64,000 nt of DNA from Ditylenchus dipsaci. Lineage: Eukaryota; Nematoda; Chromadorea; Rhabditida; Anguinidae. The notes under the pieces were generated by a model. It was not told the DNA's origin, ran no database searches, and saw only the letters and a list, made by a program, of their open reading frames with translations. Where the stretch lies: the NCBI GenBank assembly GCA_004194705.1, contig SADC01000095.1, positions 1 to 64,000 of the forward strand, in the 5' to 3' direction. This document shows, piece after piece, positions 35,101 through 43,626 of this stretch (positions within the stretch are counted from its first letter, which is position 1; every line of letters starts with the position of its first letter). The position numbers were made by a program, and so were the translations under genes.

Positions 35101-38100
35101 GACCAGCACCTGTAGTTCCACATTCTTAGTAAAATTACGTATAGGACCAGCTTGGTTGTTGGTCACATTGCTCGCTTTCCCACTTTCATCAGTTGAGTTG
35201 GTGCTAACTGAAACGACCAGTTAATTTGCATGTCGAAAAGTTAATTTAGAGTACATGGCGAATCAGTCATAGATGCATCTGACATCAAGCTTACGTCTCG
35301 AGGAAATGGTGTTAGCTGCACCTAAACGGTTTTTGAACTTTCAGTTTCAACTGACAGCCTTACTTTTGATTTCAGAGATGGGTTACGCTTCGCTTCAATG
35401 GAAGATCCGCTTTTTCTAGCAAGCTCAATGCGAGGACGACATGGCGTGGCGAAACAGCTTCTTGTAGGCCTTGGAATCAAGCTCAATCTCGTCGAAAGAT
35501 GGGATGGAAGAAAAGCACTTGGATTCGTATTTGCAACGGAATGAGAAGCAGCCATAAACAAAGTCCCACTCCCCCATTCGGCGTCTTTTGGCAACTTAAC
35601 GGTATCCTGGTGAAGTCAAAACGGATACTAATTCAAGAAATACCACAGTCTTAGCGGGCATTGGCATTTTTTCAGCTGTCTCTGACGGGCGATAACGATT
35701 CAGCACAGTCTTGAACATTCCCGTGACTTTGATTTTATTTCGAGGAGCGGACAATACAGAAGACCTTCCAAGCGACCGAGCAGAACACCAAGCTTTGTAT
35801 TCAGGACCACGCAAATAGACAGCCTGGGAATCCGGTTTAGCTTGAAGTTGACCCTGCCGCTCATTATCTGATCTATCCCACAGAGAGAGATCCTCAGACA
35901 CAGAGTCCTAAATCATTTCCGTAAAAACGTCACCGAATTCATCCTACCTCCTTCTGTTCCACTCTTTGAATTGTCTTACGCGAACGGAAATGACTCAGCT
36001 GCGATTTGAACACACCTCTGATTTCCACAGGCTGTTTAGGAAGCAAGACTGAGCGAGTATCCCCGTAGACCGACTTCCACCAAGCCATATATTCAGGACC
36101 ACCAAAATAAAAGGCTTCATTGCTAACTGGTTTGGCAGAACTACTTGCAGTGCTTTGGACAGGATTGCTGACATTCAAGACTTCAGATTGACAGCTGTTT
36201 CGAAGAACATTGCTTTTAAGGTGATTCTTGGAAGACATGACTGGGCTGCCCAAAGGAATGTTGTTATTTTCCCTTGGCAGTTCCTTAAAATAATCGTATA
36301 AATTAATAAAAAAAAACGCAGAAGAGAAACCTGTTCGAAAGATGACGAAGGAAAACTGGTGATATGCATGTATTCAATGGATATGTGTTGATCTTTTTTT
36401 CCAATAGCTTGCCGATGATCCTCTCTGATGACGTCCCATGCGTTGATATTGACCGGCCATTGTGAAAACAAACTTCTGGCTACGCACTTTACTAGCATGG
36501 ACGGATCTGCTTCGTCGATTATCAAAGCGATTCACAGAACGCAGCTACAGAGAATAATTTACTACACTTTGTCACTCACGGATTATGGAAGAAACTTACA
36601 GGAAAAGCGGAGCGACGTAAAGAGGAAATGTTGCTTACTTTGCGATACAGCTTCTCAGAAGTTCGTCCCAAAGATCTATCCCTGACTACTTCTCGCCGTA
36701 TAGTTGTTGGTCTTGAAGTTCTACTGGGGAAGAAAACGTCATCATCTGCGGCCGAACAATCACTTTCCGAAAGGTCATTGCTGGAAGAACTGAGAAAGCC
36801 AAGATCAAGACCACTTGTTGAGCCAAATCTAGAAGAAGCAACAGGACTTGGATTCATCGGCGAGGAAGAATAGGCACGCAAGTTTAGGCTGCTCTTAGAG
36901 ATACTCTGAAATACAAAGTTCAAAAGAGTTAAAATACAAAGCTCAATAGAGTTTACTTTGTTCATATTTGAGTCAGTCTCTACATCACTTAGCGACGAAC
37001 GGCTTCTACCTTCTTTTGACTGCTTTTTGACCATTGGTAGAAAAGTTGACAGCCTAGAAAATGTTTTTAGAAGACAAAAAAGTTAGTCACTGACAAACTC
37101 ACCAAAACTGAAGAAAGGTGAGTTATAGAGAAGCAACTGCTAAAGAGAGCTTAATTTACAAGAATAGTTGTTTCGTCGTAGATTTCAGACAACCGAAAAA
37201 AATTCTAAAATGCGCAATTTCGAGTAGAATAATTACGGCTTTGAAAATTTTTAAATGAATACACTAGGGTGACCCTAGTAGGGTTGTACTATTCTCCGGA
37301 ATTTCGGAGAATTCTCTGGAATTTTCAGTTCTTCCTTATAAAATTCTAAACTTGCTCTAGGAATCTCCAGAGAATTTTTCGAGAATTCTCCGATTTTTTT
37401 TCTGCGGAGAATTCCACACCCCTAGTACACACCACAAAATGTTTTTTTGTAAGTTTTTCCATTATATAATGGCCGATTTTGCCCTTCGATGTGTCTGACA
37501 CTCCGTGTTATATTGTTTGTTAAACATGGTTTTTGCTTAGAGAGAATATTCGTACTGGAACTTCGCAAGGCTGAATTTTAGCAATCGTAATCGAAATAAT
37601 AACTTTCTGATAGTGGGTTGAGGACAATAGAGCGGTCTTCCGACGTCCTACTTCCATTGTCTGTGAGCCCTTCTAAAACACCAAATCATTCTATTTAGTG
37701 GTCTTGGTTACATTGTCGGTGCCTCTGTCACATACTGGACGGGTCTTTGGCAGTGGGGAATCAGGGTGACGCCTGTGTTTGGTGTTGTTTTCCTGGTTCT
37801 GATTATATTCGCCTTTGAGGATCCGGTAAATTTAATTTTCTACCCTACTGAATCAACAAAAATTTTATCGTTTCAGGTAAGGGGTCAGGCAGATCAAGCC
37901 CATTTGAGAAGAACCTCATACAAACAGGACATTCTATCACTGGCCAAAATGTAAATTTTACTAATTTTTTTAGGCCTGTGATCTGATTTTATAGTCTAAA
38001 TATTTCAGTCCGACCTACATATACACCACTCTCGGCTTCACAAGTGTTGTTTTTGTGACGGGCTCGTTGTCCTGGTGGACCCCTAGCTGTGCCGAGCATG

Positions 38101-39515
38101 CCTGGGGTATGATCAACAATCTAGATGTGATACCACCGTCTGTAAAGGCCAGGTAAGCTCTGTAGTTTTTTATTTATTTTTTTAATCTAAATTCAGAAAT
38201 TCATTTTCAGCATTTCCGAAAGCTTTGGAATTCTCTCATGTGTCGGTGGATTACTCGGTGTGGTGTTAGGGTCAATTTTGTCTCGTATCTGGTATGATTT
38301 GTCGAGACGTTGTCTATTAAAAATATTACTTTGATCATTTTTGTTTTCAGGCAGAGAGGTTATGGCCCGCTAAAGTCCAATGCCAGAGCAGACCCTCTGG
38401 TTTGTGCTTTTGGCTCTCTGGCAGCAGTACCCACAATGTGGCTAGCCCTATTTACTATTGGCAAGTCGATGGTGCTCGGTTATGTGAGTGAATTTATTCC
38501 ACAAAATATTTTCCAGTACCGTGAGTACCGGCTTATCGGGGTGACGGTCTATCGATAGTTGACTGTATAACAGCAATAATGATAAACAAGGAGCATAGGT
38601 GCCTATCGGCGCCTTTATCGTTATTTTACCTATTATGTCTACTTCAAATTTTAACTTTACGGTTTAAAATAAAAATTTGGCACTTTTTCACTTCGGGTGC
38701 GCATTTTATAATATCTTGCAAATCGTCTTAAAACATCTATTACAGTCGAACATCCGAATAACGAACTCCAAGGGACCTGTCCGAGAAAGACGTTATTTGG
38801 AGGTTTCATGAATGGGAGTGCAGAAGTTGCTTGACTACATAATCCGTACATTAAGGAAAGATTCCATCCTTAAAATCGAAGTTTGTTCGATTGTAACAAT
38901 AACATTTAAAAAATATCAATGGTTAGACGTAAATTAAGGGTGTACCAAAAAAAGTAAAGTAAATTTCGGTAGTGCCCGAATGTCACTGGCTTTAATAACC
39001 TTGTAAAATATAGAAAATTTGAGAAATTTCAGTTCTTTGTCTTCATTTCAATACTATTGGTAGTGCTCAACTTCGCCATAACCACAGACATCATTCTGGT
39101 GAGTCAACCTACTCTATATTACCATCCTACAAGTAAAACTCCCAATTTAGTATGTGACCGCTCCCAACCGTAGAGCCACTGCAGTGGCATTGCAAACCTT
39201 AGTTGCTCACCTACTAGGAGATGCCACATCCCCTACCTGATCGGTCTGATTTCAGATGCTATACGTGGAGGGTCTACATCCTCAACCATTGCCTTCTCAG
39301 CCCTGCAATATGCTTTGTTTGTGCCCAATGCTGTGTTAGTCCTGGGCGGAGTATTCTACATGCAGGCTGCAAACCATGTGGAGAAGGACAGAGAAACCAA
39401 CTTGGTGATCATGCACGATTTAAATCCTCCAACCATTTTGGACTACGAGGAATTTGGGCAGAGAAGTGGAGGAAGAGGGGTACATCGAGACAACCATCCA
39501 ATAATTGTGCCATAA
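20140..39515 (+). CDS. SPNS: Spinster-family MFS transporter (lysosomal/sphingolipid-type), two frame breaks
   Basis: Exons: 20140-20239, 20291-20478, 32371-32505, 32562-32712, 37699-37825, 37877-37950, 38009-38152, 38211-38291, 38351-38483, 39033-39098 and 39151-39515, or about 521 aa once two single-base breaks are ignored. Family hallmarks are ALNLLNYMDRFTVAS (TM1, residues about 62-76), APVFGYFGDRYNRKF (MFS loop 2-3 motif), YSTVAP in TM4, SNARADPLVCAFG and the C-terminal VAHLLGDATSP. Spinster proteins are H+-coupled lysosomal lipid or sphingosine-phosphate exporters; the substrate here is not deducible. At about 32597 one G is missing from the expected GTGGGTGAAG, and at about 39232 one C from a C-run before TACCTGATC. 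Both are in homopolymers, which favours sequence error over pseudogene. Introns include 20479-32370 (11.9 kb) and 32713-37698, the latter hosting an opposite-strand gene. Confidence 0.9.
20988..21191. mobile_element. Hairpin MITE with GGCGCTATCGGAGAAT ends
   Basis: GGCGCTATCGGAGAATCTGT and the mirrored ACAGATTCTCCGATAGCGCC bound arms containing CCTTGGTCCCCCTGTTG. The CTTGGTCCCCCTGTTG word also occurs at 16070, 25445, 30505 and 31725 as a dispersed fragment. Confidence 0.75.
21192..22931. other. Intronic repeat mosaic, no exon seen
   Basis: Part of the first large SPNS intron. It contains a short dyad at 21660-21770 (GGCCATCCAGTTGGATCC) and a half copy of the 3597 hairpin near 22155-22275. 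A B-box-like GCTGGTTCGAATCCC at 22726-22740 recurs at 25549 with similar flanks, probably a tRNA-derived repeat. The ORFs here have no supporting splice context. Confidence 0.4.
22932..23667. mobile_element. hAT-like element with GGCGCC-word arms
   Basis: Begins CATAGTGCACG and ends CGTGCTATG, flanked by the 8-bp duplication GTTATGGC (22924-22931 and 23668-23675). Both arms are GC-rich islands of GCGCCGGCGCC words (22955-23065 and 23560-23655) in otherwise AT-rich DNA. The 500-bp middle has no open frame of note. Confidence 0.8.
23834..26616. mobile_element. 2.8-kb element with about 420-bp terminal inverted repeats
   Basis: GGCTTGAGTATAGAATCCCC at the left is mirrored by GGGGATTCTATACTCAAGCC-type sequence at the right. 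The arms (23834-24270 and 26185-26616) share ATCAAATTCGTGTTTCTCG, a run of G or C, GGGAATAAAAGGGCCACTAA and the GC-rich CCAAGCCCCCTGCGCC hairpin. The interior holds a nested hairpin (24290-24510), a GCCGCCTCC-rich array (24590-24720) and a CCTAATTAGG array. I see no transposase. Confidence 0.65.
24965..25470. repeat. CCTAATTAGGA palindrome-word array, copy 1 of a segmental duplication
   Basis: Repeated CATCCTAATTAGGATAC words. About 24980-25185 is nearly identical and in direct orientation to 29935-30145. The downstream stretch (GTAGTAATGGTTTCTGCC ... GATGACTTGGT) is also shared with 30255-30395, so a unit of about 450 bp is duplicated 5 kb apart inside one intron. Confidence 0.75.
26620..28070. 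mobile_element. Foldback-type element with TTTGGTAAA arms
   Basis: TTTGGTAAAGGCACATTTGG words at 26622-26685 are mirrored by ACCAAATGTGACTTTACC words at 27957-28070. Between them lies a perfect-looking hairpin (27451-27876: AAAACCATCACGTGATAGAG ... CTCTATCACGTGATGGTTTT) with arms of about 110 bp, likely a separate insertion. The termini and target duplication are not clear. Confidence 0.55.
28283..29896 (-). mobile_element. hAT transposon, degraded, with TGTGACTGTGAG subterminal arrays
   Basis: Begins CAGTGTTTTCAAAAACCAC and ends GTGGTTTTTGAAAACACTG. The 8-bp duplication TATAACAG is exact at 28275-28282 and 29897-29904. Inside each end are about 150-250 bp of TGTGACTTTAGTGTGACTG words. The middle carries a broken hAT transposase on the minus strand, so this is a formerly autonomous or near-autonomous copy. 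It lies in the first large SPNS intron. Confidence 0.9.
28610..29740 (-). pseudogene. hAT transposase remnant
   Basis: Read right to left, short exon-like pieces give CDVWSDKGLNSAYLGVT (from about 29590, across an intron-like gap) and LHYCDQSAVLQRVFLGL. These are followed by KIVTDGGSNMVKAFKD, CFAQPLQLVIMSMFKT and ISLSKTRWAAQIVLL. These match, in order, the hAT RNase-H-like fold: the first Asp region, the TDGGSNM second-Asp motif, the C/H-x-LQL helix and the conserved TRW. The frame changes between 29080 and 29050 and the C-terminal hAT dimerisation domain is missing. It is inactive. Confidence 0.75.
29930..30410. repeat. CCTAATTAGGA array, copy 2
   Basis: A direct copy of 24965-25470 starting immediately downstream of the hAT element's target duplication. 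Extra sequence at 30145-30210 (ATCCCGATTAGGATCATAC) extends the array beyond copy 1, so copy 1 may be the shortened one. Confidence 0.7.
30563..31510. repeat. Cluster of GC-rich hairpin modules
   Basis: Several copies, in both orientations, of the module GGCCTACCGCAT ... ACTCTGGTATGCAT ... GAGTCACTTTCGAGTGATTT ... CCAAGCCCCCTGCGCCCC. Pieces of the CTACCGGAGTAT MITE interior (AAGTGTTTCCAAACACCC, 30885) are mixed in. It ends at GAGGAAATACGGTA (31509-31523), a CCGTATTTCC-family terminus. It appears to be repeated insertion into one family of hairpins. Confidence 0.6.
31960..32345. repeat. Inverted repeat immediately upstream of a SPNS exon
   Basis: CACCCACTCCAGTCAATTTC (32084-32103) is mirrored by GAAATTGACTGAGGTGGGTG (32306-32325), with AATTTGCCAT/GGCCAGGTCGAATTTC equivalents inside. 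The right arm ends 26 nt before the 32371 exon and so contributes to the branch-point region. Confidence 0.5.
32760..33155. mobile_element. Hairpin MITE (TTTACGG ends), copy 2
   Basis: It matches 14713-15079: TTTTACGCCTTCTTTTTGAC, CGATTAAGTGGTCTAACAC, mirrored ACCACTCAATCGACAGAG and a right end GTAGCCGTAAAAG. It sits 48 nt after a SPNS exon in the intron 32713-37698. Confidence 0.75.
33176..34540 (-). mobile_element. MULE-type element with AATTCAGCGG arms and FLYWCH gene remnant
   Basis: Begins GGTCATAGGTAAATTCAGCG and ends CGCTGATTTTACCTATGACC. The duplication CGGGCACC (33168-33175 and 34541-34548) becomes 9 bp if the shared outer C is counted. The arms repeat AATTCAGCGGAACAA / AATTCAGCGGAGACT. 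It has landed in another MITE related to 1940-1980 (GGGCACCACCTATGATAG). The FLYWCH-coding interior supports assignment to Mutator-like elements, whose usual target duplication is 9 bp. Confidence 0.8.
33545..34300 (-). pseudogene. FLYWCH zinc-finger gene of the MULE element, degraded
   Basis: ATG near 34293 (MADIKSEKGK), after acceptor TACTTGCAG, opens a FLYWCH finger: YPMRKDYVFAKKLTQYWRC, then CHARAQSAF and TRSHDLC, with the C-C-H-x-H-like spacing partly decayed. After an intron (donor GTAGTTTTTG near 34086) comes an exon with SQAVIESLPAYFNIKRI and VISHPQLIEAYLR, interrupted by in-frame TAA and TGA. A last exon reads MPDDEVEVVVNVPVQD ... DDWDMNKD before a stop near 33549. FLYWCH domains are typical of MULE-derived proteins. 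No transposase core is present. Confidence 0.6.
34549..34932. other. Intronic spacer, SINE-like fragment
   Basis: No exon is seen. About 34745-34795 read on the minus strand gives GCGTCGCAGGTTCTAATTCCC, a tRNA T-arm-like sequence, preceded by GGGGCTCTCATTTCG. It is probably a tRNA-derived relic. Confidence 0.3.
34933..37034 (-). CDS. Nested gene: Ser/Arg-rich protein with duplicated GPEY-AW motif
   Basis: It lies wholly inside the SPNS intron 32713-37698 on the opposite strand. Exons (5'-3'): 37034-36957, 36905-36600, 36544-36331, 36283-35948, 35907-35644, 35606 to about 35364 (or 35339) and 35207-34933 (stop TGA). Introns are 36-57 nt for the first five, with TTTCAG/TTTAG/CCAG-type acceptors. 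The N-terminus is disordered and Ser-rich (SSSPMNPSPVASSRFGS, then an acidic SDCSAADDD). Two exons encode repeats of one motif: YFGGPEYMAWWKSVYGDTRS...IRGVFKSQLS and YLRGPEYKAWCSARSLGRSS...VTGMFKTVLN. The C-terminus is basic. Exon 3 is 214 nt, one too many for its flanking phases, and the last junction also needs an odd donor (GTTCAA) or an indel. I do not recognise the family. Confidence 0.65.
37281..37419. mobile_element. 139-bp hAT-like MITE with GGAGAATTCTC words
   Basis: Flanked by the 8-bp duplication CCCTAGTA (37273-37280, 37420-37427). Imperfect ends GGGTTGTACTATTCTCCGG and CGGAGAATTCCACAC. Both arms are made of GGAGAATTCTC palindromes. It lies 239 nt upstream of the nested gene's start on that gene's strand. 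Confidence 0.7.
38516..38830. mobile_element. pogo-like MITE fragments in a SPNS intron
   Basis: A right end (CTATCGATAGTTGACTGTA, to 38569) and, oppositely, a left end (TACAGTCGAACATCCGAATAAC, from 38741) followed by GACGTTATTTGGAGGTTTC. They are probably two separate truncated copies within the 38484-39032 intron. Confidence 0.55.
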
Positions 39516-39836
39516 TCTGGGGGTTTTAATTGTAAATATTTTTGGCCTAGTATTTTGATCTGTGCATATTTCTGTGCTTGTTGACAAATTTGATAATGGA
39601 TAATATTTTTTTCACCGCAATACACTGCGATCACACCGCAAAATACTTTTTTCTCACCGCGAAATACTCTTTTCTCACAGCTTGTTAAAAACCTGAGATA
39701 CTGGCTACACGATAATGCTAAAACTTTTGAAAAAATTGAGCAATAACTGTGAGAAAATTGCAACCTTATATATTACTAATATACTAGGGTCTGCAGGCGC
39801 CTATCGGCGCCTATGTTGTTCGGGAACATTAGTTGT

Positions 39837-41970
39837 GGATATGGATTTTTTCTGGTGCAAAAAAATTTCTTTTTGGTGCAAAAAGATTTTATTTTGGTGC
39901 AAAAAAAATTTGGTGCAAAAAGCTCTTTTTTGGTTCAAAAAGATTTTATTTTGGTGCAAATCGCCGTGGTGCAAATTGAATTTTTTTTGGTGCAAATAAT
40001 TTTCTTTTTGGTGCAAATTGAATTCTTTTGGTGCAAATAGTATTCTTTTTGGTGCAAATTAAATTCTTTTTGGTGCAAATAGTATTCTTTCTGGATAATA
40101 TTTTTTTGTCCGTATAATACTCGTTTTTGGCCATCGCGTATTTTTTTTTGCCTGTAGGTTTTGAATAGGCGTAGAATATCCGTTTTTGCCCGCAGATTTC
40201 TCTTTTTCTATTTTTTTCTACCTGTAGATTTTAAAATTTTGAGGAAATTCAAATTTTATGGTCAGAAAACGACTTGGTTTGCTCAGAATCCAACCCCAGA
40301 GTAGCCAAGTTGGTTTTTTGGGAGTTTATTAAAAGGGGGTAAACTTATTGCGAAAATTCGATTGCGCGCATCAGAATCCATTCTCGATTGGCTCAATCTC
40401 TCAGAATCCGAGTTCTACTATTTAGAAGCACTTAATGGGTGAGGGGTGGGGGGTGGTGGTTGCACTTCATATACGCACCGCCCTAAATCGACAGTTTTCA
40501 TTCCGCCAGGCGCACATTTTATTTTTTATATTAATTTTACTGACTTCTAGGGCCGAAAACCGTCGAGAAATAGATTGCAATCATTAACACCACTGCTTTG
40601 CTGTCAGAAACTGCCTCAATTTTGCGAATTGAAGCAAATGACCATCAGAATGAAAGAAAACCATCCACAATGATGCGTATAAATTTGTTTAGCCTAAACC
40701 TCCACTAATTTTATTTATTTTTTCACCAACGCGTTTAGTGACTTACTAGAGTTATAATTTCATGGTGAATCAGATAAAAATTTATAACAAACTAATAACA
40801 AACCAAAATCACTACAGAAAAACAAGGTATCTAGCCCGTGACAGCTCTGGGTGGGAGTGCATGGAATCGGAAATCGTTTGATGTTTTTTGAATTTCAGCT
40901 TCAATTTCATACTAACTTTCTTTTGTTTGATAGCTCAAACGAAAGCCTAGATTCTTGGCTACATTTTGGTATATAAAAGTCTGACTTGTAAAAAGGTCAG
41001 AAAATTTCAATTTAACCAATCAAAAATTACTGAAAACCGTCGATTTTCGGAAATTCAGCCCACTTCAGCCCGAATACAAGCTTCACTAGGTGTGAAAGCT
41101 TGCTCTGATAATCTTGTTAGACAGTCAAGAGTGTGAGGATCATTTTGACACAAAACTTGTAAATAAAAGCAAAAAAAGGTGTGCAGCCAGTGGTAGTCAA
41201 ACCTGTGACTTAAGAAATGCGTATATGAAGTATACCTCACCCTTCAAAACCACTACCAACTAGTATTTAGGTACCTGAACCAATAATAAAGGTGGTTCTA
41301 AATAGTAGAACTCGGATTCTGAGAGATTGAGCCAATCGAGAATGGATTCTGATGCGCGCAATCGAATTTTCGCAATAAGTTTACTCCCCCTTTAATAAAC
41401 TCCCAAAAAACAACTTGGCCACTCTGGGGTTGGATTCTGAGCAAACCAAGTCGTTTTCTGACCATAAAATTTGAATTTCCTCAAAATTTTAAAATCTACA
41501 GGTAGAAAAAAATAGAAGAAGAGAAATCTACGGGCAAAAACGAATTTTCTACGGCCATTCAAAATCTACAGGCAAAAAGAAATATGCAATGGGCGAAAAC
41601 GAGTATTATACGGGCAAAATAAATATTATCCAGAAAGAATACGATTTGCACCAAAAAGAATTTAATTTGCACCAAAAAGAATACTATTTGCACCAAAAAG
41701 AATTCAATTTGCACCAAAAAGAAAATTATTTGCACCAAAAAAAATTCAATTTGCACCACGGCGATTTGCACCAAAATAAAATCTTTTTGCACCAAAAAAA
41801 ATATATTTGCACCAAAAAGATTCAATTTGCACCAAAAAAGATTCAATTTGCACCAAAAAAGATCTAATTTGCACCAAATTTTTTTGCACCAAAATAAAAT
41901 CTTTTTGCACCAAAAAGAAATTTTTTCGCACCAAAAAGAAATCTTTTTGCACCAAAAAAAATCCATATCC
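39837..41970. mobile_element. 2.1-kb MULE-like foldback with TTTGGTGCAAA arms
   Basis: Begins GGATATGGATTTTTTCTGG and ends AAAAAAAATCCATATCC. Exact 9-bp duplication ATTAGTTGT at 39828-39836 and 41971-41979. The outer 270-330 bp of each arm is TTTTTGGTGCAAAT words. The arms then continue with AATCTACAGGTAGAAAA and TCTCAGAATCCGAGTTC for about 600 bp total, around a unique 860-bp middle (40432-41287). The long ORFs here are array artefacts translating as WCK/HQK repeats. No transposase is seen. Confidence 0.85.
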
Positions 41971-42059
41971 ATTAGTTGTTTATGTACATTAGTAGTTCGG
42001 GTGGATTTATCTTTCGAGTGCGTTAATGGTTAGGGTAGATCATCCTCCCTACCTGTTGA

Positions 42060-42362
42060 CTAAGCTACTCTACCTCGCCTACCCTCGCCCATCCTCGCCT
42101 ACCCTCGCCCATCCTCGCCTACCCTCGCCCATCCTCGCCTCTCCTCGCTTACCCTCGCCCATCCTCGCCATTCTCACCTGCTCTTGCCCATCCTCGCCTA
42201 TCCTCGCCTACCCTTGCCCATCCTCACCTACCCTCGCCTATCCTCGCCTACCCTCGCCTACCCTCGCCCATCCTCGCCTACCCTCGCCTAACCTTGCCCA
42301 TCCTCGCCTACCTTGCCCATCCTCGCCTATCCTCGCCTACCCTCGCTTATCCTCGCCTACCC
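42060..42362. repeat. Minisatellite, CCTCGCCTAC unit
   Basis: About thirty imperfect 9-11 bp units of CCTCGCCTAC/CCTCGCCCAT. A related array in inverse orientation (GGTAGGCGAGGATAGGCG) is at 55665-55690. Both arrays are next to copies of the same element end, so the array is an internal part of that element family rather than a local satellite. Confidence 0.8.
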
Positions 42363-43354
42363 TTAAAATCCACCATCTCCGATTTGGAGGGCAAGGAAAA
42401 AATTTTTTAGGAGCAACTTTGATCATACGTGTTTGTGCTTAAAAGAAAGCCAAGATGTTAAACTTCATGGTTCCGGTGAAATAACTAACATGAGTTAACT
42501 AAACATAGCAGAAAAGTGGGCTTGAACACAAAATGCCACCTCAAATCCAGGCTAAAATCCACCATCTCTAGTTTGGAAGGCAAGGAAAATTTTTTTAGAA
42601 GCAACTTTAATTATACGTATTTGTGCTTAAAAGAAAGCTAAGATGTTGAAATTGAGGGTTCCGAAAAAATATCGAACATAAAATTGCAAAAGGTAGCCAA
42701 AAATCAGTCTTGAACACCATAAATTCATAAAAAGTGTGAACCACCCACCCGACCCAAATACTATATAGAGATTGAAAAACTCGACAATGACCTGCATACT
42801 TTTGTCAGCGCCCCTCTTAAAAATGCGAATTTCTCGCCGCTCTTTTTTTTAAACAAAAGCTGACATCGAAGCGAATCTATAAACATATGCAACAAATACT
42901 TTTAGCCTTCTATGACCCCATTTTTGATCTTTAAAATGAAAAAATACCAAAAAACATAATTTTTATTAAAAAACTCGACAATGACCTGCATACTTTTGTC
43001 AGCGCCCCTCTTAAAAACGCGAATTTCTCGCCGCTTTTTTTTTTAAACAAAAGCTGATATCGAGGCGAATCTAAAAACATATGCAACAAATATTTTGAGC
43101 CTTTTATGACCCCATTTCTGACCTTTAAAATCGAAAAGTGTGACCCACCCGACCCAACTATATAGAGATAAGGTTGCAATTTTCTCACAGTTATTGCTCA
43201 ATTTTTTCAAAAGTTTTAGCATTATCAAAAAAATTTAAAAAAAATTAAAAAAATTCAGACCCATTTTTCCTACAAAAAATCGAGAAAAACGACCTTAAGT
43301 TTACTAAACTCAAGGTTTACCTTGAGTATGACCTTGACCTTGAGTTTCGGAAAC
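42363..43354. repeat. Repeat block with internal direct duplications
   Basis: AAATCCACCATCTCCGATTT ... GGAGCAACTTTGATCATACG (42365-42440) recurs at 42549-42620, and in inverse orientation at 55465-55520. TCGACAATGACCTGCATACT with GAATTTCTCGCCGC is duplicated at 42781 and 42973. No gene. Confidence 0.5.
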
Positions 43355-43515
43355 ACTGGGCGGAATATATGTTGGCGGAATATATGTGGCGGAATATATG
43401 TGGCGGAATATATGTTGGCGGAGTGTATGTTGGGGGAGTATATGTTGGCGGAATATATGCTGGCGGAATGTATGTTGGCGGATGCATCTTGGCGGAATAA
43501 ATGCGGCGGAATATA
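43355..43515. repeat. Tandem array of GGCGGAATATATGTT
   Basis: About ten 15-16 bp units, mildly degenerate, ending 110 nt from the FRG1-homologue stop codon. The ORFs on both strands are artefacts of the periodicity. Confidence 0.75.
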
Positions 43516-43626
43516 TAACCATAACTGTCTAATCTAACAGTCTAATGAAACAGAATAGTTTATTGTTGTACACAAAACAGGGAAAAAGGCTATACAGCAT
43601 CAATCAATGAATTTCAATTCAGGAAA

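Larger units (their letters stand above)
39713..43223. repeat. Outer inverted repeat enclosing the TTTGGTGCAAA foldback
   Basis: AATGCTAAAACTTTTGAAAA ... TGAGAAAATTGCAACCTTAT at 39715-39769 is mirrored at 43165-43220. The span includes CTAGGGTCTGCAGGCGCC (39786), the foldback 39837-41970, a minisatellite and two direct copies of a CTCGACAATGACCTGCATAC unit (42779 and 42973). It may be one composite element; I cannot find its target duplication. Confidence 0.5.

Noticed and set aside
39837..42033. Long ORFs translating to WCKKISFWCKK or HQKEFNLHQK repeats
   Set aside because: They are six-frame translations of the TTTGGTGCAAA arrays inside an inverted repeat and occur on both strands. Not genes.
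42060..42362. CRISPR array
   Set aside because: The units are contiguous and about 10 bp long without unique spacers, and the genome is eukaryotic.
42026..42442. 138-aa Pro/Ser/Leu-rich ORF
   Set aside because: It reads through the CCTCGCCTAC minisatellite. Periodicity, not coding.
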